Positions 23,315 through 32,370 of a stretch of 47,943 bases of DNA are shown piece after piece. The notes below the pieces were generated by a model. It worked only from the letters and a program-made list of their open reading frames with translations. It had not been told where the DNA came from and did no database searches. The stretch spans positions 1 to 47,943 of the forward strand of contig JANQEJ010000078.1 in assembly GCA_028278425.1 (NCBI GenBank), given 5' to 3'. The position numbers and the translations under genes were made by a program. Numbering within the stretch: position 1 is the first letter of the stretch; every line of letters begins with the position of its first letter. The stretch is from Planctomycetota bacterium. GTDB taxonomy: Bacteria; Planctomycetota; UBA1135; GCA-002686595.

Positions 23315-25012
23315 ATGCAGGTCTTCGGGGTGGGGGGATTTCCGCTGTTTCAGCTCGGCTCGTCGATGTCGATCAAGGCGCCGACGGCGGACCTCTCGGG
23401 CTTCGCATCCAAGTCGACGAGAAGCTCGCTCCAGGATCTCACCGGCCAAGTCCTCGGCCTGCGCCGCGCGCTCGGCGACCTGCAGCTCTCAACCAGGATC
23501 CGGTTCGCCGCCGGAGCCGACGGTCTCGCGCAGGCGACCTCCTCGAGCGCGTTGGGGCTGAGCTTGCAGGAGGGCTTCACGACGCTCCGCTCCACCGAGG
23601 AGGTCAACGCAACGCCCACCTCGTTCACGCCGTTCCAACCCTCGGTCTCCGGCTCGTCCACGTTCGAGCCGACGGTCGGCGGCGTTTACGACGGCGACCA
23701 GGGCGACGACACGCTCATCTTCTCGGTCCGGGAGGGGTTTCAGGGCGAGATCGGCAGAGACTTCGTCGTGTTCCGGGTCGGCGACAGCAGCGGCGAGTTC
23801 ATCCAGAACGTGATCCTCCAGCCGAGCTACCAGCCGGACACCGCGGTCACGCTCAGCAACGGCTTGACGGTCTCGTTCTCCGAGGGCGTGGCCAGCGCTC
23901 CCGGCGAGTTCACCGTGGACGTCTCCGCGTCGATCGGCAGCGCCGTCAACCCGGACAACCCGCTCGACGGCGTCGGCGCGAACGACCCCAACCTCCAGTT
24001 CGGCCAGCAGGTCAACCCCGGTGCCTTCTGGATCAACGGCGTCACGATCGAGATCGCGTCCGGCGACTCGCTCAACGACGTTCTCGCCAAGATCACGAGC
24101 TCGGAGGCCGGCGTGGCCGCCGCCTTCGACGGCGCCTCCGAAACGGTGGTGCTCACCCAGAAGACCGCGGGAGCCGGCGCCGAGATCAACCTCCAGAGCG
24201 ACAACACGGGGTTCTTCGAGGCGATCAAGTTCGCCGGCGCGACGCCGACGCCGGGGAGCCTGAGCGATCTCGACACTCCGATCGCGGAGGTGCCGGAGCT
24301 GGCCGGGATTCAGAGCGGGCAGTTCGGGATCAACGGCGCAACGCTGACCGTCGACGTGATGATCGAGTCGCTCCGCGACGTCGTCGACAAGATCAACGCC
24401 TCCGAGGCGGGCGTCGTCGCGTCCTTCGACGAGGAGGAGAACGCGTTCCAGATCACCGCCAAGACCGCCGGCGCGGACGTGGAGCTCGACGACGGCACCA
24501 GCGGGTTCTTCTCCGGTCTGAAGGTCGACACCGGCCTCTTCGCCGCGGAAGAGGGCGGCACCGTGTTCGAGCTGAAGGACGCGACGAAGCTGCGTTCGAG
24601 CTTCGAGGACTTCGCCGGGGAGCTCGAATCGCTGTTCACGAGCTCGTTCGACTTCGCCGCGTCGTTTCAGGCGAAGTCCGCGGTCAACGACATCTCGGAC
24701 GCGATCCGCGAGTCCTTCGAGCCGCTGCTCGAGAACACCGACAAGGACGTCCTGCGCAGCGGCTTCGGAATCGACTTCGACTTCAGCGCCGAGGACGGCG
24801 ACGTCCTTCAGATCGACGAGGACCGCCTCCGCCACGCGCTCCGGTTCAAGGGCGAGGAGCTCGCCGAGTTCCTGGCGGGCGAACGCGGCCCCGGCGGCAG
24901 CCCGGGCCTGGTCGAGCGGCTGGCTCAGGCGCTCGACGACGTGGCGCAGCGGCTGGTCGGAAGCCTAGACGACTCGCAGAGCATCGGGTTGATGATCGAC
25001 CTCGCGGGCTAG
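23315..25012 (+). CDS. FliD-like / flagellin hook IN-motif protein (orphan)
   Basis: A 565-aa protein. ATG at 23315 is preceded by GGAAGGGAAA, a strong ribosome-binding site. Two flagellin-hook IN motifs are visible: residues about 238-290 (FWINGVTIEIASGDSLNDV, then INA-like and GVAAAFDGASETVVLTQKT) and about 337-390 (FGINGATLTVDVMIESLRDV, then KINASEAGVVASFDEEEN). The C-terminal region, with GFGIDFDFSAEDGDVLQIDED, DRLRHALRFKGEELAEFLAG and GLVERLAQALDD, resembles the FliD C-terminus, which folds back to form the filament cap. There is no signal peptide, as expected for a flagellar export substrate. No other flagellar gene is in the window. It could be a diverged filament cap or a FliD-derived adhesin. 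Its 3' end overlaps convergent pdxT by 48 bp. Confidence 0.65.
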   Translation: MQVFGVGGFPLFQLGSSMSIKAPTADLSGFASKSTRSSLQDLTGQVLGLRRALGDLQLSTRIRFAAGADGLAQATSSSALGLSLQEGFTTLRSTEEVNATPTSFTPFQPSVSGSSTFEPTVGGVYDGDQGDDTLIFSVREGFQGEIGRDFVVFRVGDSSGEFIQNVILQPSYQPDTAVTLSNGLTVSFSEGVASAPGEFTVDVSASIGSAVNPDNPLDGVGANDPNLQFGQQVNPGAFWINGVTIEIASGDSLNDVLAKITSSEAGVAAAFDGASETVVLTQKTAGAGAEINLQSDNTGFFEAIKFAGATPTPGSLSDLDTPIAEVPELAGIQSGQFGINGATLTVDVMIESLRDVVDKINASEAGVVASFDEEENAFQITAKTAGADVELDDGTSGFFSGLKVDTGLFAAEEGGTVFELKDATKLRSSFEDFAGELESLFTSSFDFAASFQAKSAVNDISDAIRESFEPLLENTDKDVLRSGFGIDFDFSAEDGDVLQIDEDRLRHALRFKGEELAEFLAGERGPGGSPGLVERLAQALDDVAQRLVGSLDDSQSIGLMIDLAG

Positions 25013-25561
25013 GAAGCGCGCGTGGACGGCATCGCTCCCGGACAGCTCCGGGTGAAAGGTCGCGGCGAGCACGCCCGGCGCTTCGACCAGCACCGGGTCC
25101 GCGCCGTCGCGCGCCAGGACGCGCACGCCGTCCCCGAGCGCGCCGAGCTTCGGCGCGCGGATGAAGACGCCGCGCAGGCCGCCCAGACCGTCCACCTCGG
25201 CGTGGAGCGGCCGCGTGAACGAATCGACCTGGCGCCCGTACGCGTTGCGCTCGACGTCCCCGTCGAGGAGGCCGAGCCGCGGCGGGCGCAGCCCGTTCTC
25301 ACGCCCGAGCAGGATCGCGCCCGCGCACACGCCGAAGAGCCGCAGGTCGCCGGAGCGGAAGCGCTCCACGAGTGGCGCGCGCAGGCCGAAGAGCTCCAGG
25401 AGACGGTGGATCGTCGTCGACTCGCCGCCGGGCAGCACGAGGTGCGAGAGGCCGTCGAGGTCGCGCGGCGCGCGCACCTCGCGCGCGTCGACGCCGAGGC
25501 GCGCGAAGGCCGCCACGTGCGCGGCCGACGCGCCCTGGAGGGCCAGGACCCCGACGCTCAC
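24965..25561 (-). CDS. pdxT: Pyridoxal 5'-phosphate synthase glutaminase subunit
   Basis: A 198-aa class I glutamine amidotransferase that releases ammonia from glutamine and channels it to PdxS. Motifs: [21 protein letters not shown] at the N-terminus, oxyanion-loop PGGEST (44-49), nucleophile [11 protein letters not shown] (Cys79), and HPE near the C-terminus (ATFHPELSG) completing the triad. Length equals the family norm. The GTG start overlaps the pdxS stop as GTGA (25558-25561), giving coupled, near-equimolar translation. Its stop is 48 bp inside the convergent FliD-like gene. Confidence 0.96.
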   Translation of the reverse strand: MSVGVLALQGASAAHVAAFARLGVDAREVRAPRDLDGLSHLVLPGGESTTIHRLLELFGLRAPLVERFRSGDLRLFGVCAGAILLGRENGLRPPRLGLLDGDVERNAYGRQVDSFTRPLHAEVDGLGGLRGVFIRAPKLGALGDGVRVLARDGADPVLVEAPGVLAATFHPELSGSDAVHARFLAREVDHQPDALRVV

Positions 25562-26463
25562 CAGCCGCGCACCGCCAGCCGCGCCTCCTCGGGAAGCTCG
25601 GCGACGGCCAGACCCGCCATCGCGGCACCGGTCTCGCGCGACGCCTCGGTGAGGACGCCCGCGTCGTCGAAACGCGCCGTGGCCTTCACGATCGCCTTCG
25701 CGGTCCGCGCCGGGTCGTCGGACTTGAACACGCCCGAGCCGACGAAGACCGCCTCGGCGCCGAGCGCCATCACGAGCGCCGCGTCCGCCGGGGTCGCGAC
25801 GCCGCCGGCGGCGAAGTTGGGCACGGGAAGGCTCCCCCGCTCCCAGACCTCGGTGACGAGGTGGAGCGGCGCGCCGAGCACCTTCGCGCGCGTCACCAGC
25901 TCCTCGCGCGGCGCCGCGGCGAGCTCGCGCATCTCGCGCCGTATCCGCCGCAGGTGCCGCACGCCCTCGACGACGTCGCCGGTGCCCGCCTCGCCCTTCG
26001 TGCGGATCAGCGCCGCGCCCTCGCCGATGCGCCGCAGCGCCTCGCCCAGGTCGCGCGCGCCGCACACGAACGGGACACGGAAGGCGTGCTTGTCGATGTG
26101 GTACTCGGCGTCGGCCGGGGTCAGGACTTCGCTCTCGTCGACGAAGTCCACCTTGAGCTCCTCGAGCACGCGCGCCTCGGCGAAGTGTCCGATCCGCGCC
26201 TTGGCCATCACCGGGATGGTCACCGCCGCCTGGATCTCGGCCACCTTCTCGACCGCGGCCATGCGCGCGACCCCGCCCTCGCGGCGGATATCGGCCGGCA
26301 CGCGCTCGAGCGCCATGACCGCCACCGCGCCGGCGTCCTCGGCGATGCGCGCCTCGTCCGCCGTCGTCACATCGAGGATGACGCCGCCCGCCAGCATGCG
26401 CGCGAGGCCGACCTTCAGCTCGTAGTCCTGCCGCGCCGCTCCGTTCTCACGCCCTTCCGACAT
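25558..26463 (-). CDS. pdxS: Pyridoxal 5'-phosphate synthase subunit PdxS
   Basis: A 301-aa TIM-barrel enzyme that builds PLP from ribose 5-phosphate, glyceraldehyde 3-phosphate and ammonia (the DXP-independent route). Key residues are visible: Asp31 in GGVILDVTT, Lys88 in [10 protein letters not shown] (first imine lysine) and Lys156 in [10 protein letters not shown] (second lysine). Near-universal blocks such as [24 protein letters not shown] and HIDKHAF...[16 protein letters not shown] are intact. The ATG lies 17 bp inside the end of the upstream decarboxylase gene, so the decarboxylase, pdxS and pdxT form one operon. Confidence 0.98.
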   Translation of the reverse strand: MSEGRENGAARQDYELKVGLARMLAGGVILDVTTADEARIAEDAGAVAVMALERVPADIRREGGVARMAAVEKVAEIQAAVTIPVMAKARIGHFAEARVLEELKVDFVDESEVLTPADAEYHIDKHAFRVPFVCGARDLGEALRRIGEGAALIRTKGEAGTGDVVEGVRHLRRIRREMRELAAAPREELVTRAKVLGAPLHLVTEVWERGSLPVPNFAAGGVATPADAALVMALGAEAVFVGSGVFKSDDPARTAKAIVKATARFDDAGVLTEASRETGAAMAGLAVAELPEEARLAVRGW

Positions 26464-27985
26464 CGCACACCTCCGGTTTCTTCGTGTCCTGCGCTCCCGC
26501 GCGGAACTCGCCTTCGATCTCCCGCCCGAGCCGCACCACCTCGTCGACCAGGAAGTCGAAGTCCTCGTGGCGGCTGCGGTGATTCGTGATCGCGACGCGC
26601 AGCACCGAGCGGCCGCGGATCTTCGTGAACGACGGAACCGCGGCGCCGCTCTCTTGCAGGCGCACGAGCAGCTCCTCGTTGAGGGCGTCGCGCTCCTCGG
26701 CGTCCGCGCCGCCGCGGTACGCGAAGTTGACGACGTTGAGCGGAACCGGCGCGGCGACCTCGAGCTCCGGCGACGCCTCTACCCGCTCCGCCAGGTAGCG
26801 CGCCTGCTCGAGGTTGCGACCGAGGATGCGCGCGAAGCGGTCCGCGCCGTGGTCCTTGAGCGCCATCCAGACCTTGAGCGCGCGGAAGCGCCGCGTCAGC
26901 TCGATCGAGCGGTTCGAGAAGCGCGTCGGGTGCGCGGTCAGCCCGCCGCGCAGCCGCGTGAGGTAGTCGGCGCGCATCTCGAAGCCGCGCTCGAGCGCGT
27001 CGGCGTCGCGGACGAGCACGCACCCGACGTCGTTCGGCAGGTACAGCCACTTGTGCAGGTCGAACGCGACCGAGTCCACGCGCTGCAACCCGCGCAACGC
27101 CGGCCGGCTCGCCTCGTCGAGCCAGGCCAGCGCGCCGAAGGCACCGTCCACGTGGAGCCACAGGCGCTCCCGCTCGGCGAGATCGGCGAGCGCGTCCAGG
27201 TCGTCGATCGCGCCGGTGTTGACCGTCCCCGCGTTGCCGATGATCGCAACCGGCTGGAGGCCGGCGGCGCGGTCGTCGTGGATCGCGCGCTCGAGCGCAG
27301 CCACGTCGACGCGGTAGTCGGCGCCGACCGGAATGCGGCGCAGCATCTCGCTCCCGAAGCCGAGAGCCTCGACCGCCTTGACGACCGAACCGTGCGTCTC
27401 CTCCGACGCGTAGAGCGTCATCTGGCGCGGCGCCGCCGTCATCCCGTGCCGGCGCACGTCGAAGGGCGCCTGCTTCGAACGCATCGCTCCCAGGGCGATC
27501 AGGTTCGCCATCGAGCAGCCGCTGGCGAGCACGCCCCCGGTTTCCGCCGGGAAGTCGAGCATCGTCTTCAGCCAGTCGAGCACCTGCTCCTCGACGTAGG
27601 TGGCGGCCTGCTCGAAGGCGCCGACGTTCGGGTTCATCGCCGACGCCAGGAAGTCCGCGAAGACGCCGATGGGCACGCCGGAGCCGTTGACCCAGCCCCA
27701 GAAGCGCGGGTGGATGTTGCCCCAGCCGTAGGGCAGGACGTCCCGGCGGAAGTCCGCGAAGGTCGCCGAGGGGCCCTGCCCCTCGCGCGGAAGCGGCTCC
27801 CGCAGCCGAGCGCGGACGTCCTCGGGCACCGGCTGCCAGACCGGCCGCTCGCGGACGGTCTCCAGGTGGTCGACGACGGCGTCCACCATCGCGTGGCCCA
27901 CCCGGCGCAGCTCGTTCCAGTCCCGCGGGTCGAAGCTCTCCTGCGGAGCCGGTTGTGTGGTCTGTTGCGGCACGCTTGTATGCAT
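26447..27985 (-). CDS. Group II PLP-dependent decarboxylase (aromatic-L-amino-acid/tyrosine decarboxylase-like)
   Basis: A 512-aa fold-type I PLP enzyme. Features: HPRFWGWVN near residues 92-100, SEETHGSV with the ring-stacking His198, [20 protein letters not shown] with the PLP-nitrogen Asp280, and the Schiff-base lysine in [13 protein letters not shown] (Lys312). This set is typical of aromatic-amino-acid decarboxylases; the true substrate could also be another amino acid or a non-decarboxylating reaction. The ATG at 27985 is preferred over upstream starts because homology begins soon after, and it sits inside the palindrome TTGTATGCATACAA. It overlaps pdxS by 17 bp, tying a PLP consumer directly to PLP synthesis, and is divergent from a MocR-type regulator. 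Confidence 0.9.
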   Translation of the reverse strand: MHTSVPQQTTQPAPQESFDPRDWNELRRVGHAMVDAVVDHLETVRERPVWQPVPEDVRARLREPLPREGQGPSATFADFRRDVLPYGWGNIHPRFWGWVNGSGVPIGVFADFLASAMNPNVGAFEQAATYVEEQVLDWLKTMLDFPAETGGVLASGCSMANLIALGAMRSKQAPFDVRRHGMTAAPRQMTLYASEETHGSVVKAVEALGFGSEMLRRIPVGADYRVDVAALERAIHDDRAAGLQPVAIIGNAGTVNTGAIDDLDALADLAERERLWLHVDGAFGALAWLDEASRPALRGLQRVDSVAFDLHKWLYLPNDVGCVLVRDADALERGFEMRADYLTRLRGGLTAHPTRFSNRSIELTRRFRALKVWMALKDHGADRFARILGRNLEQARYLAERVEASPELEVAAPVPLNVVNFAYRGGADAEERDALNEELLVRLQESGAAVPSFTKIRGRSVLRVAITNHRSRHEDFDFLVDEVVRLGREIEGEFRAGAQDTKKPEVCDVGRA

Positions 27986-27989
27986 ACAA
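27976..27989. promoter_or_regulatory. Perfect palindrome over the decarboxylase start codon, candidate MocR/GntR operator
   Basis: TTGTATGCATACAA is a perfect 14-bp palindrome. It contains the decarboxylase ATG (27983-27985 on the minus strand) and lies about 100 bp from the divergent MocR gene. GntR-family wHTH proteins often bind TTGTATACAA-like palindromes, so this is a likely operator for the neighbour (inference). Confidence 0.5.
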
Positions 27990-28025
27990 AAGGCCCTCTC
28001 TTGCGGAATCAGGCGATTTGGACGA

Positions 28026-28056
28026 GGATTGCTCTGTAGCACGGGTCGAACAATCC
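28026..28056. promoter_or_regulatory. Inverted repeat GGATTG-N19-CAATCC in the divergent promoter region
   Basis: GGATTG (28026-28031) and CAATCC (28051-28056) are mirror arms within the roughly 100-bp gap between the decarboxylase and MocR starts; GAACAAT here and GGACAAT near 28080 are also similar to each other. MocR regulators often need widely spaced sites for their two DNA-binding heads. No convincing -35/-10 pair could be assigned. Confidence 0.3.
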
Positions 28057-28085
28057 CCACAAGATCGAAAGCTGTTAGTCGGACA

Positions 28086-29468
28086 ATGTGGAGCCCTGAA
28101 AAGATCGCCCCGCTCGGACCGGTCTACGTCGCGATCGCCGACGCGCTCGCCCGGGACATCGAGGACGGACGCCTGGAAGCCGGCGAGCGCCTCCCGACGC
28201 ACCGCGCGCTCGCGCGGCAGCTCGGCGTGAACGTCGTCACGGTGACGCGCGCGTACCAGGAGGCGTCGCGCCGCGGCCTCGTCGAGGGCGAGGTCGGCCG
28301 CGGGACCTTCGTGCGCGAGCGCGAGCGCGGCGCGCTGCCCTACATGCCGGCGACCGAGACCGAGCCGGAGCTCGTCGACTTCGACTTCAACGTCCCGTTC
28401 GGCGACCCGGCGATCCTCGACGCCGCGAGCATCTTCCGCGAGTTCGCCGAGAACGAGGAGCTGGCGCACCTCGCGACCGGGTACTCGCCGCAAGGCTTCG
28501 AGGCGCACCGCGAAGCGGGCGCCGCGTGGATGGCGCGCACCGGGTTGGAAACCGATCCCGGGCGCACGCTCATCACCTGCGGCGCGCAGCACGCGATGGC
28601 GATCACGTTCTCCGGGCTCTGCGAGCCCGGCGACCTCGTGCTCGTCGAAGAGCTCACCTACGCCGGCATGAAGGCGCTCGCGAACGTGTTGCACCTGCGG
28701 CTCGCGGGCCTGCCGATGGACGACGACGGGCTCCTTCCCGACGCCTTCGAGAACGCCTGCCGCAAGGGCACGGCGAAGGCCCTGTACTTCCAGTCCACGC
28801 TCCAGAATCCGACGGGCGTCGTGATGCCGGCCGAACGGCGGCACGAGATCGCGCGGATCGCGCGCCGCTACGGCGTCGTGCTCGTCGAGGACGACACCTC
28901 GGGCTACCTGTGCGCCGGCGCGCCGGCGCCAGCGATCGCGCAGGCGCCCGAGCTCGGATACTTCCTTTCGAGCACCTCAAAGAGCATCACCGCGGGCCTG
29001 CGCATCGGCTACGTCCAGGCGCCGACCCGCGAGGCCGTCGAGAGGCTGGCGGCGAACCTCGCGGCGACCGCCTGGATGGCGCCGCCGCTGATGGCGGAGC
29101 TCGCCACGCGCTGGATCCAGAGCGGCCGCGCCGACCGCATGGTGGAGGAGAAGCGCGCCGAGGCGCTCGCCCGGCGCGAGCTCTACGGGCGGATCCTCGC
29201 GGACCTGCCGACGCGCTCCCACCCGAGCTCCTCGCACGTCTGGGTGCCGCTCCCCTCGCCCTGGCGCGGCGACGACTTCGTCGCCCAGGCGCGCCGCGCC
29301 GGCGTCGCACCCACCCCGGCGGAGATGTTCGTCGTCGGGCGCGCCAGCGCGCCGCACGCCGTGCGGCTGGCGCTCGCGCGCCCGCGCGAGCGGGCCGACG
29401 TCGAACGCGGTCTGCGCGTGCTCGCCGACGTGGTCCGCGGGGCGCCCAAGTGCCGTTCGCTCTGCTGA
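28086..29468 (+). CDS. MocR/PdxR-type transcriptional regulator (GntR wHTH + aminotransferase domain)
   Basis: A 460-aa regulator. Residues about 8-78 form a GntR-type winged helix (PVYVAIADALARDIEDGRL, then LPTHRALARQLGVNVVTVTRAYQEA and GRGTFV). Residues about 100-455 are a fold-type I aminotransferase domain with QNPTG (240-244), VEDDTSGYL and the PLP lysine Lys299 in STSKSITAGLRIGY. MocR proteins use bound PLP, or a PLP adduct, as an effector; PdxR members activate pdxST. The ATG at 28086 is chosen because the wHTH begins just after it; the frame stays open upstream to 27957. It is divergent from the decarboxylase-pdxS-pdxT operon, its most probable target. Confidence 0.92.
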   Translation: MWSPEKIAPLGPVYVAIADALARDIEDGRLEAGERLPTHRALARQLGVNVVTVTRAYQEASRRGLVEGEVGRGTFVRERERGALPYMPATETEPELVDFDFNVPFGDPAILDAASIFREFAENEELAHLATGYSPQGFEAHREAGAAWMARTGLETDPGRTLITCGAQHAMAITFSGLCEPGDLVLVEELTYAGMKALANVLHLRLAGLPMDDDGLLPDAFENACRKGTAKALYFQSTLQNPTGVVMPAERRHEIARIARRYGVVLVEDDTSGYLCAGAPAPAIAQAPELGYFLSSTSKSITAGLRIGYVQAPTREAVERLAANLAATAWMAPPLMAELATRWIQSGRADRMVEEKRAEALARRELYGRILADLPTRSHPSSSHVWVPLPSPWRGDDFVAQARRAGVAPTPAEMFVVGRASAPHAVRLALARPRERADVERGLRVLADVVRGAPKCRSLC

Positions 29469-29491
29469 CGGCGCGACGCCGAGGAAGAACG

Positions 29492-29531
29492 CCGGCCCCG
29501 GGCGCGCCCCCCGCGCGGCGCCCGAGGCCGG
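29492..29531. terminator. Long G+C hairpin between convergent genes, likely bidirectional terminator
   Basis: CCGGCC (29492-29497) pairs with GGCCGG (29526-29531), and GGGCGC (29500-29505) with GCGCCC (29518-29523), with a 2x2 internal loop: a 12-bp stem in the 82-bp gap between the MocR stop and the DUF6259-like stop. On the minus strand it is followed by a weakly T-rich GTTCTTCC. No clear U-tract, so intrinsic termination is plausible but unproven. Confidence 0.45.
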
Positions 29532-29550
29532 ACTTCTGGGTCCGCGGGCG

Positions 29551-32118
29551 TCAGTTCTTCTCGATGTAGAAGAACTCGGCGCCGCTCGCGTTCACGTTGG
29601 AGAAGAGCAACGACGGACCGGCGGGAATGGTGAAGGGGAAGTCCTGCACGACCGTGGTGCCGGTCTCGTCGATCTGCGAGATCTTGTAGCTCGCGCCGGC
29701 GGGGATGCCGTACTCCTCCCAGTCGATCTCGATCAGAACGCTCTGGTTCGGCCCGGAGGTGACCTCGGCGCAGATCTGGTCGTCGTCCGGGTGGGTCCAG
29801 TTCATCACGATCACACCGATCGAGTCCTCCTCGGCGCGGCCGAAGACCGCGGCGTAGACCTGCGGCTGGTCGTAGGAGAGCGGGAGGTCGGCGGTCTGGA
29901 AGATCGGCAGGCAGCTCGACTCGAACGAAACGGTCGGCGAGTCGGTCTCCGGAGCGCGCAGGAGCTGACCGAAGACCGTCCAGTGGCGGACCGTGTCGAG
30001 CTTCAGGACGTCCATGTGGTTCTTGATCATCTGCGCGGTCTTGGCGAACTCGACCTTGGCCAGGTCCACCGCCAACGGGTCGTCGTCGAAGACCGCGCCG
30101 GTGGCGGGAGCGAGCCCCATGGCGATCCGCCCCGCGAAGACCTGCCGCTGCACCATCATGATCTCCGGGTCGGTCAGCAGGTGGTCCGCGGCGCCCTTGA
30201 GCTGCGCCGCGTGGGAGGTGACGTGGCCGTACTCGTGGTACACGGTCTCGAAGAGCGGCGCGGCGAACGACACCGGCGGGCTGATCACCGTGGTCGCGAT
30301 GTCGTGCGCCCCCCACTCGCCCGCGCCGACGAGGCTCTCGTTGAAGGCCTCCATGGCGTAGCCGTAGCCGGGGACGTCGCCGCCGAGCGGGTCCTGCATG
30401 AACGCCTTCGTGTCGAGCAGCAGGTCGCGCTTGGCCTCGGTGTACCACTTCCCGCCGCCCAAAAGGCCGTGGGTGTGAGTGGAGTCGTAGCACGAGGCGG
30501 CGATCGCGTAGTACACGTCGAGGTAGTTGCCGGTCACGCTTCCGAGCTCGCCGGGATGCTCCGTGTTCATCATGTTGACCACGTGCTCGAAGTAGTCCGC
30601 CGCGAAGTCCGTCGCCATGCACAACTGCGCCGGCAGCTTCGTTTCCACCGCTCCGGGGTCGCAGGTGACCGTCGGACCGACGCAGCCCGACTTCACGAGC
30701 ACGTCGAAGGAACCGTCGGGATTCATCACGAGGTAGTCCTCGACGGACGCGGTCTGGTAGCCCGGCACGTACGGCGCGTTGTAGGTGCTGGCGTTCTGGC
30801 TGTAGACGAGCGGAAGGAAGTACGGCAGGAGGTGAATCTCCGGGTCGTCCGCCGCCGCCAGGAACTGCTGGCGAACGGGGAACCAGTCGCCCATCTGCGC
30901 ACCGAACGACTTGAAGTCCCAGAACTTGACGCGGGAGGGCATCGGGTGCGACGTCCCGATGAAGTAGTTCTTGAGGTCCGTCAGGTCGGTGTTCATGTAC
31001 TGGAAGTGATTGTGGTTCTTGCCGTTGCACCCGAAGGCCGTGGGGCACGGCGGAACCAGCGAGGTGCCCAGCATGCGCGCGTCGCGAATCACGCTCGAGA
31101 AGGTGGGGTTCGTCTCCATGGGGCCGAGCGCCACCCAGTCCGAGCCCGAGCCGAGGATCCACTCGCGGTAGTGCCGCGCCGCGTCGTACCAGTCACCGCG
31201 CAGGACGCCGAGGTTGCAGGTGTAGGGCGACGAGTAGGTGGTCGTCGTCAGGTTGTTCTCCGGGAACCACTGGTGGATGTACTCGAGCGAACGGCGTTGC
31301 GCCTGCGGGTCGACGGTCCGCACGAAGAAGCCCTTCTTGTAGCCCTCCGGGTCGCTCGAGGCGAAGTAGAAGAGCGCGTCGCTCGTCGCCGGATTCTCGT
31401 CGTAGTAGGCCCACCACTGCATCGAGAGGATTCCGGGGTGGTAGCCGGCGCCGCCCCCGTTCTCCATGGGGTCGTGGACGATGCTCCCGATGTAGGCGGG
31501 AGTGGCGATACGCTGGTCCGCGGCCGCGCTGCCCTGCATCTCGAGCAGCCGCACCCGCGGCGAGTCGACGCCGAAGAGCGTAAACGCGCTCGAGCCGTTG
31601 AGGTCCACGTCGATCTTCGTCTCGACCTCCTTGGAGCCGGGAAGAATCCGCGCGCTGAACGAGACGTCGATCGTCTCGGTCGGCGGCAGCAGGGGCGACG
31701 TGGAATCGTCCCAGGTGATACGGAACCAACTGTTCCCGCCGACGCGCGTGACCGAGCCCGACGCGGGATCAAGCTGGGTCGGGCCGATACAGATCAAAGA
31801 TGGGCTGCAGTCCGGGCCCGGATCGGGGAACGGCGACGCGATCGTCGTGTTCACGTCTCGCACGTACAGCCGGAAGATCTCGACCGGCTCGAACTCGAAC
31901 ACCTCGCTCTCCGCGGCGTCGCCGATCGAGAGCAGCCGCAGGCCGCCGACCGCGGGGTCCCCGTTGTACTTGAGCGTGATGTCGCCGTTCGTGATCTCCT
32001 GCGGGATCATCCCGAACGGAGTACCCTGGGCGTGGAGCGACCCGATCAGGGTCGCCGGCCCGGCGAGAATGGCCGCGCACGCCAATCGGCGCAGGCGATG
32101 GTTCGTCGTCGAATGCAT
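29551..32118 (-). CDS. Secreted DUF6259-like protein, probably glycoside-hydrolase-like
   Basis: An 855-aa exported protein. The ATG at 32118 has a textbook AAGGAG six bases upstream, and a signal peptide follows (RRLACAAILAGPATLIGSLHAQ). The N-terminal third is beta-rich (NGDITLKYNGDPAVGGLRLLSI and onward). The middle resembles DUF6259 proteins: QWWAYYDE, then GDWYDAARHYREWILGSGSDW, and later MNTEHPGELGSVTGNYLDVYYAIAASCYD, the look of an atypical TIM-barrel hydrolase. The C-terminus is a beta-sandwich-like stretch. Many paired Cys residues suit an extracytoplasmic site. The family has no firmly assigned activity, so polysaccharide hydrolysis is inference. It is divergent from a secreted FG-GAP protein. 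Confidence 0.65.
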   Translation of the reverse strand: MHSTTNHRLRRLACAAILAGPATLIGSLHAQGTPFGMIPQEITNGDITLKYNGDPAVGGLRLLSIGDAAESEVFEFEPVEIFRLYVRDVNTTIASPFPDPGPDCSPSLICIGPTQLDPASGSVTRVGGNSWFRITWDDSTSPLLPPTETIDVSFSARILPGSKEVETKIDVDLNGSSAFTLFGVDSPRVRLLEMQGSAAADQRIATPAYIGSIVHDPMENGGGAGYHPGILSMQWWAYYDENPATSDALFYFASSDPEGYKKGFFVRTVDPQAQRRSLEYIHQWFPENNLTTTTYSSPYTCNLGVLRGDWYDAARHYREWILGSGSDWVALGPMETNPTFSSVIRDARMLGTSLVPPCPTAFGCNGKNHNHFQYMNTDLTDLKNYFIGTSHPMPSRVKFWDFKSFGAQMGDWFPVRQQFLAAADDPEIHLLPYFLPLVYSQNASTYNAPYVPGYQTASVEDYLVMNPDGSFDVLVKSGCVGPTVTCDPGAVETKLPAQLCMATDFAADYFEHVVNMMNTEHPGELGSVTGNYLDVYYAIAASCYDSTHTHGLLGGGKWYTEAKRDLLLDTKAFMQDPLGGDVPGYGYAMEAFNESLVGAGEWGAHDIATTVISPPVSFAAPLFETVYHEYGHVTSHAAQLKGAADHLLTDPEIMMVQRQVFAGRIAMGLAPATGAVFDDDPLAVDLAKVEFAKTAQMIKNHMDVLKLDTVRHWTVFGQLLRAPETDSPTVSFESSCLPIFQTADLPLSYDQPQVYAAVFGRAEEDSIGVIVMNWTHPDDDQICAEVTSGPNQSVLIEIDWEEYGIPAGASYKISQIDETGTTVVQDFPFTIPAGPSLLFSNVNASGAEFFYIEKN

Positions 32119-32370
32119 GGTTCGCTCCTTGGGAAAATGCGTTCCGCGACCGGGCGCGGTTCTCCCGAGGAGCGATGCGGCGACCCCGCTCGGTTTCGTA
32201 GAACTCGCGAAAGCGACGCCCTGGGGGCGTGACGCGGCGCCGTGGTCGACCGCCACCGATTTCTCCCAAGAAAGTGAATCGACAGGGCGACTTGCGTCGC
32301 CCACAACCGAAATACCCCCCGCCACGACCGGGCGGAGTTTCTCCAGCCCCCACCAAGAAACGGTAGCTCG
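32119..32370. other. 252-bp divergent intergenic region with a hairpin
   Basis: This gap must carry the promoters of both secreted-protein genes. It contains the AAGGAG ribosome-binding site of the DUF6259-like gene (32125-32130, minus strand) and a perfect hairpin GGGCGAC (32285-32291), loop TTGC, GTCGCCC (32296-32302). No coding potential and no convincing -35/-10 pair were found. Confidence 0.45.
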
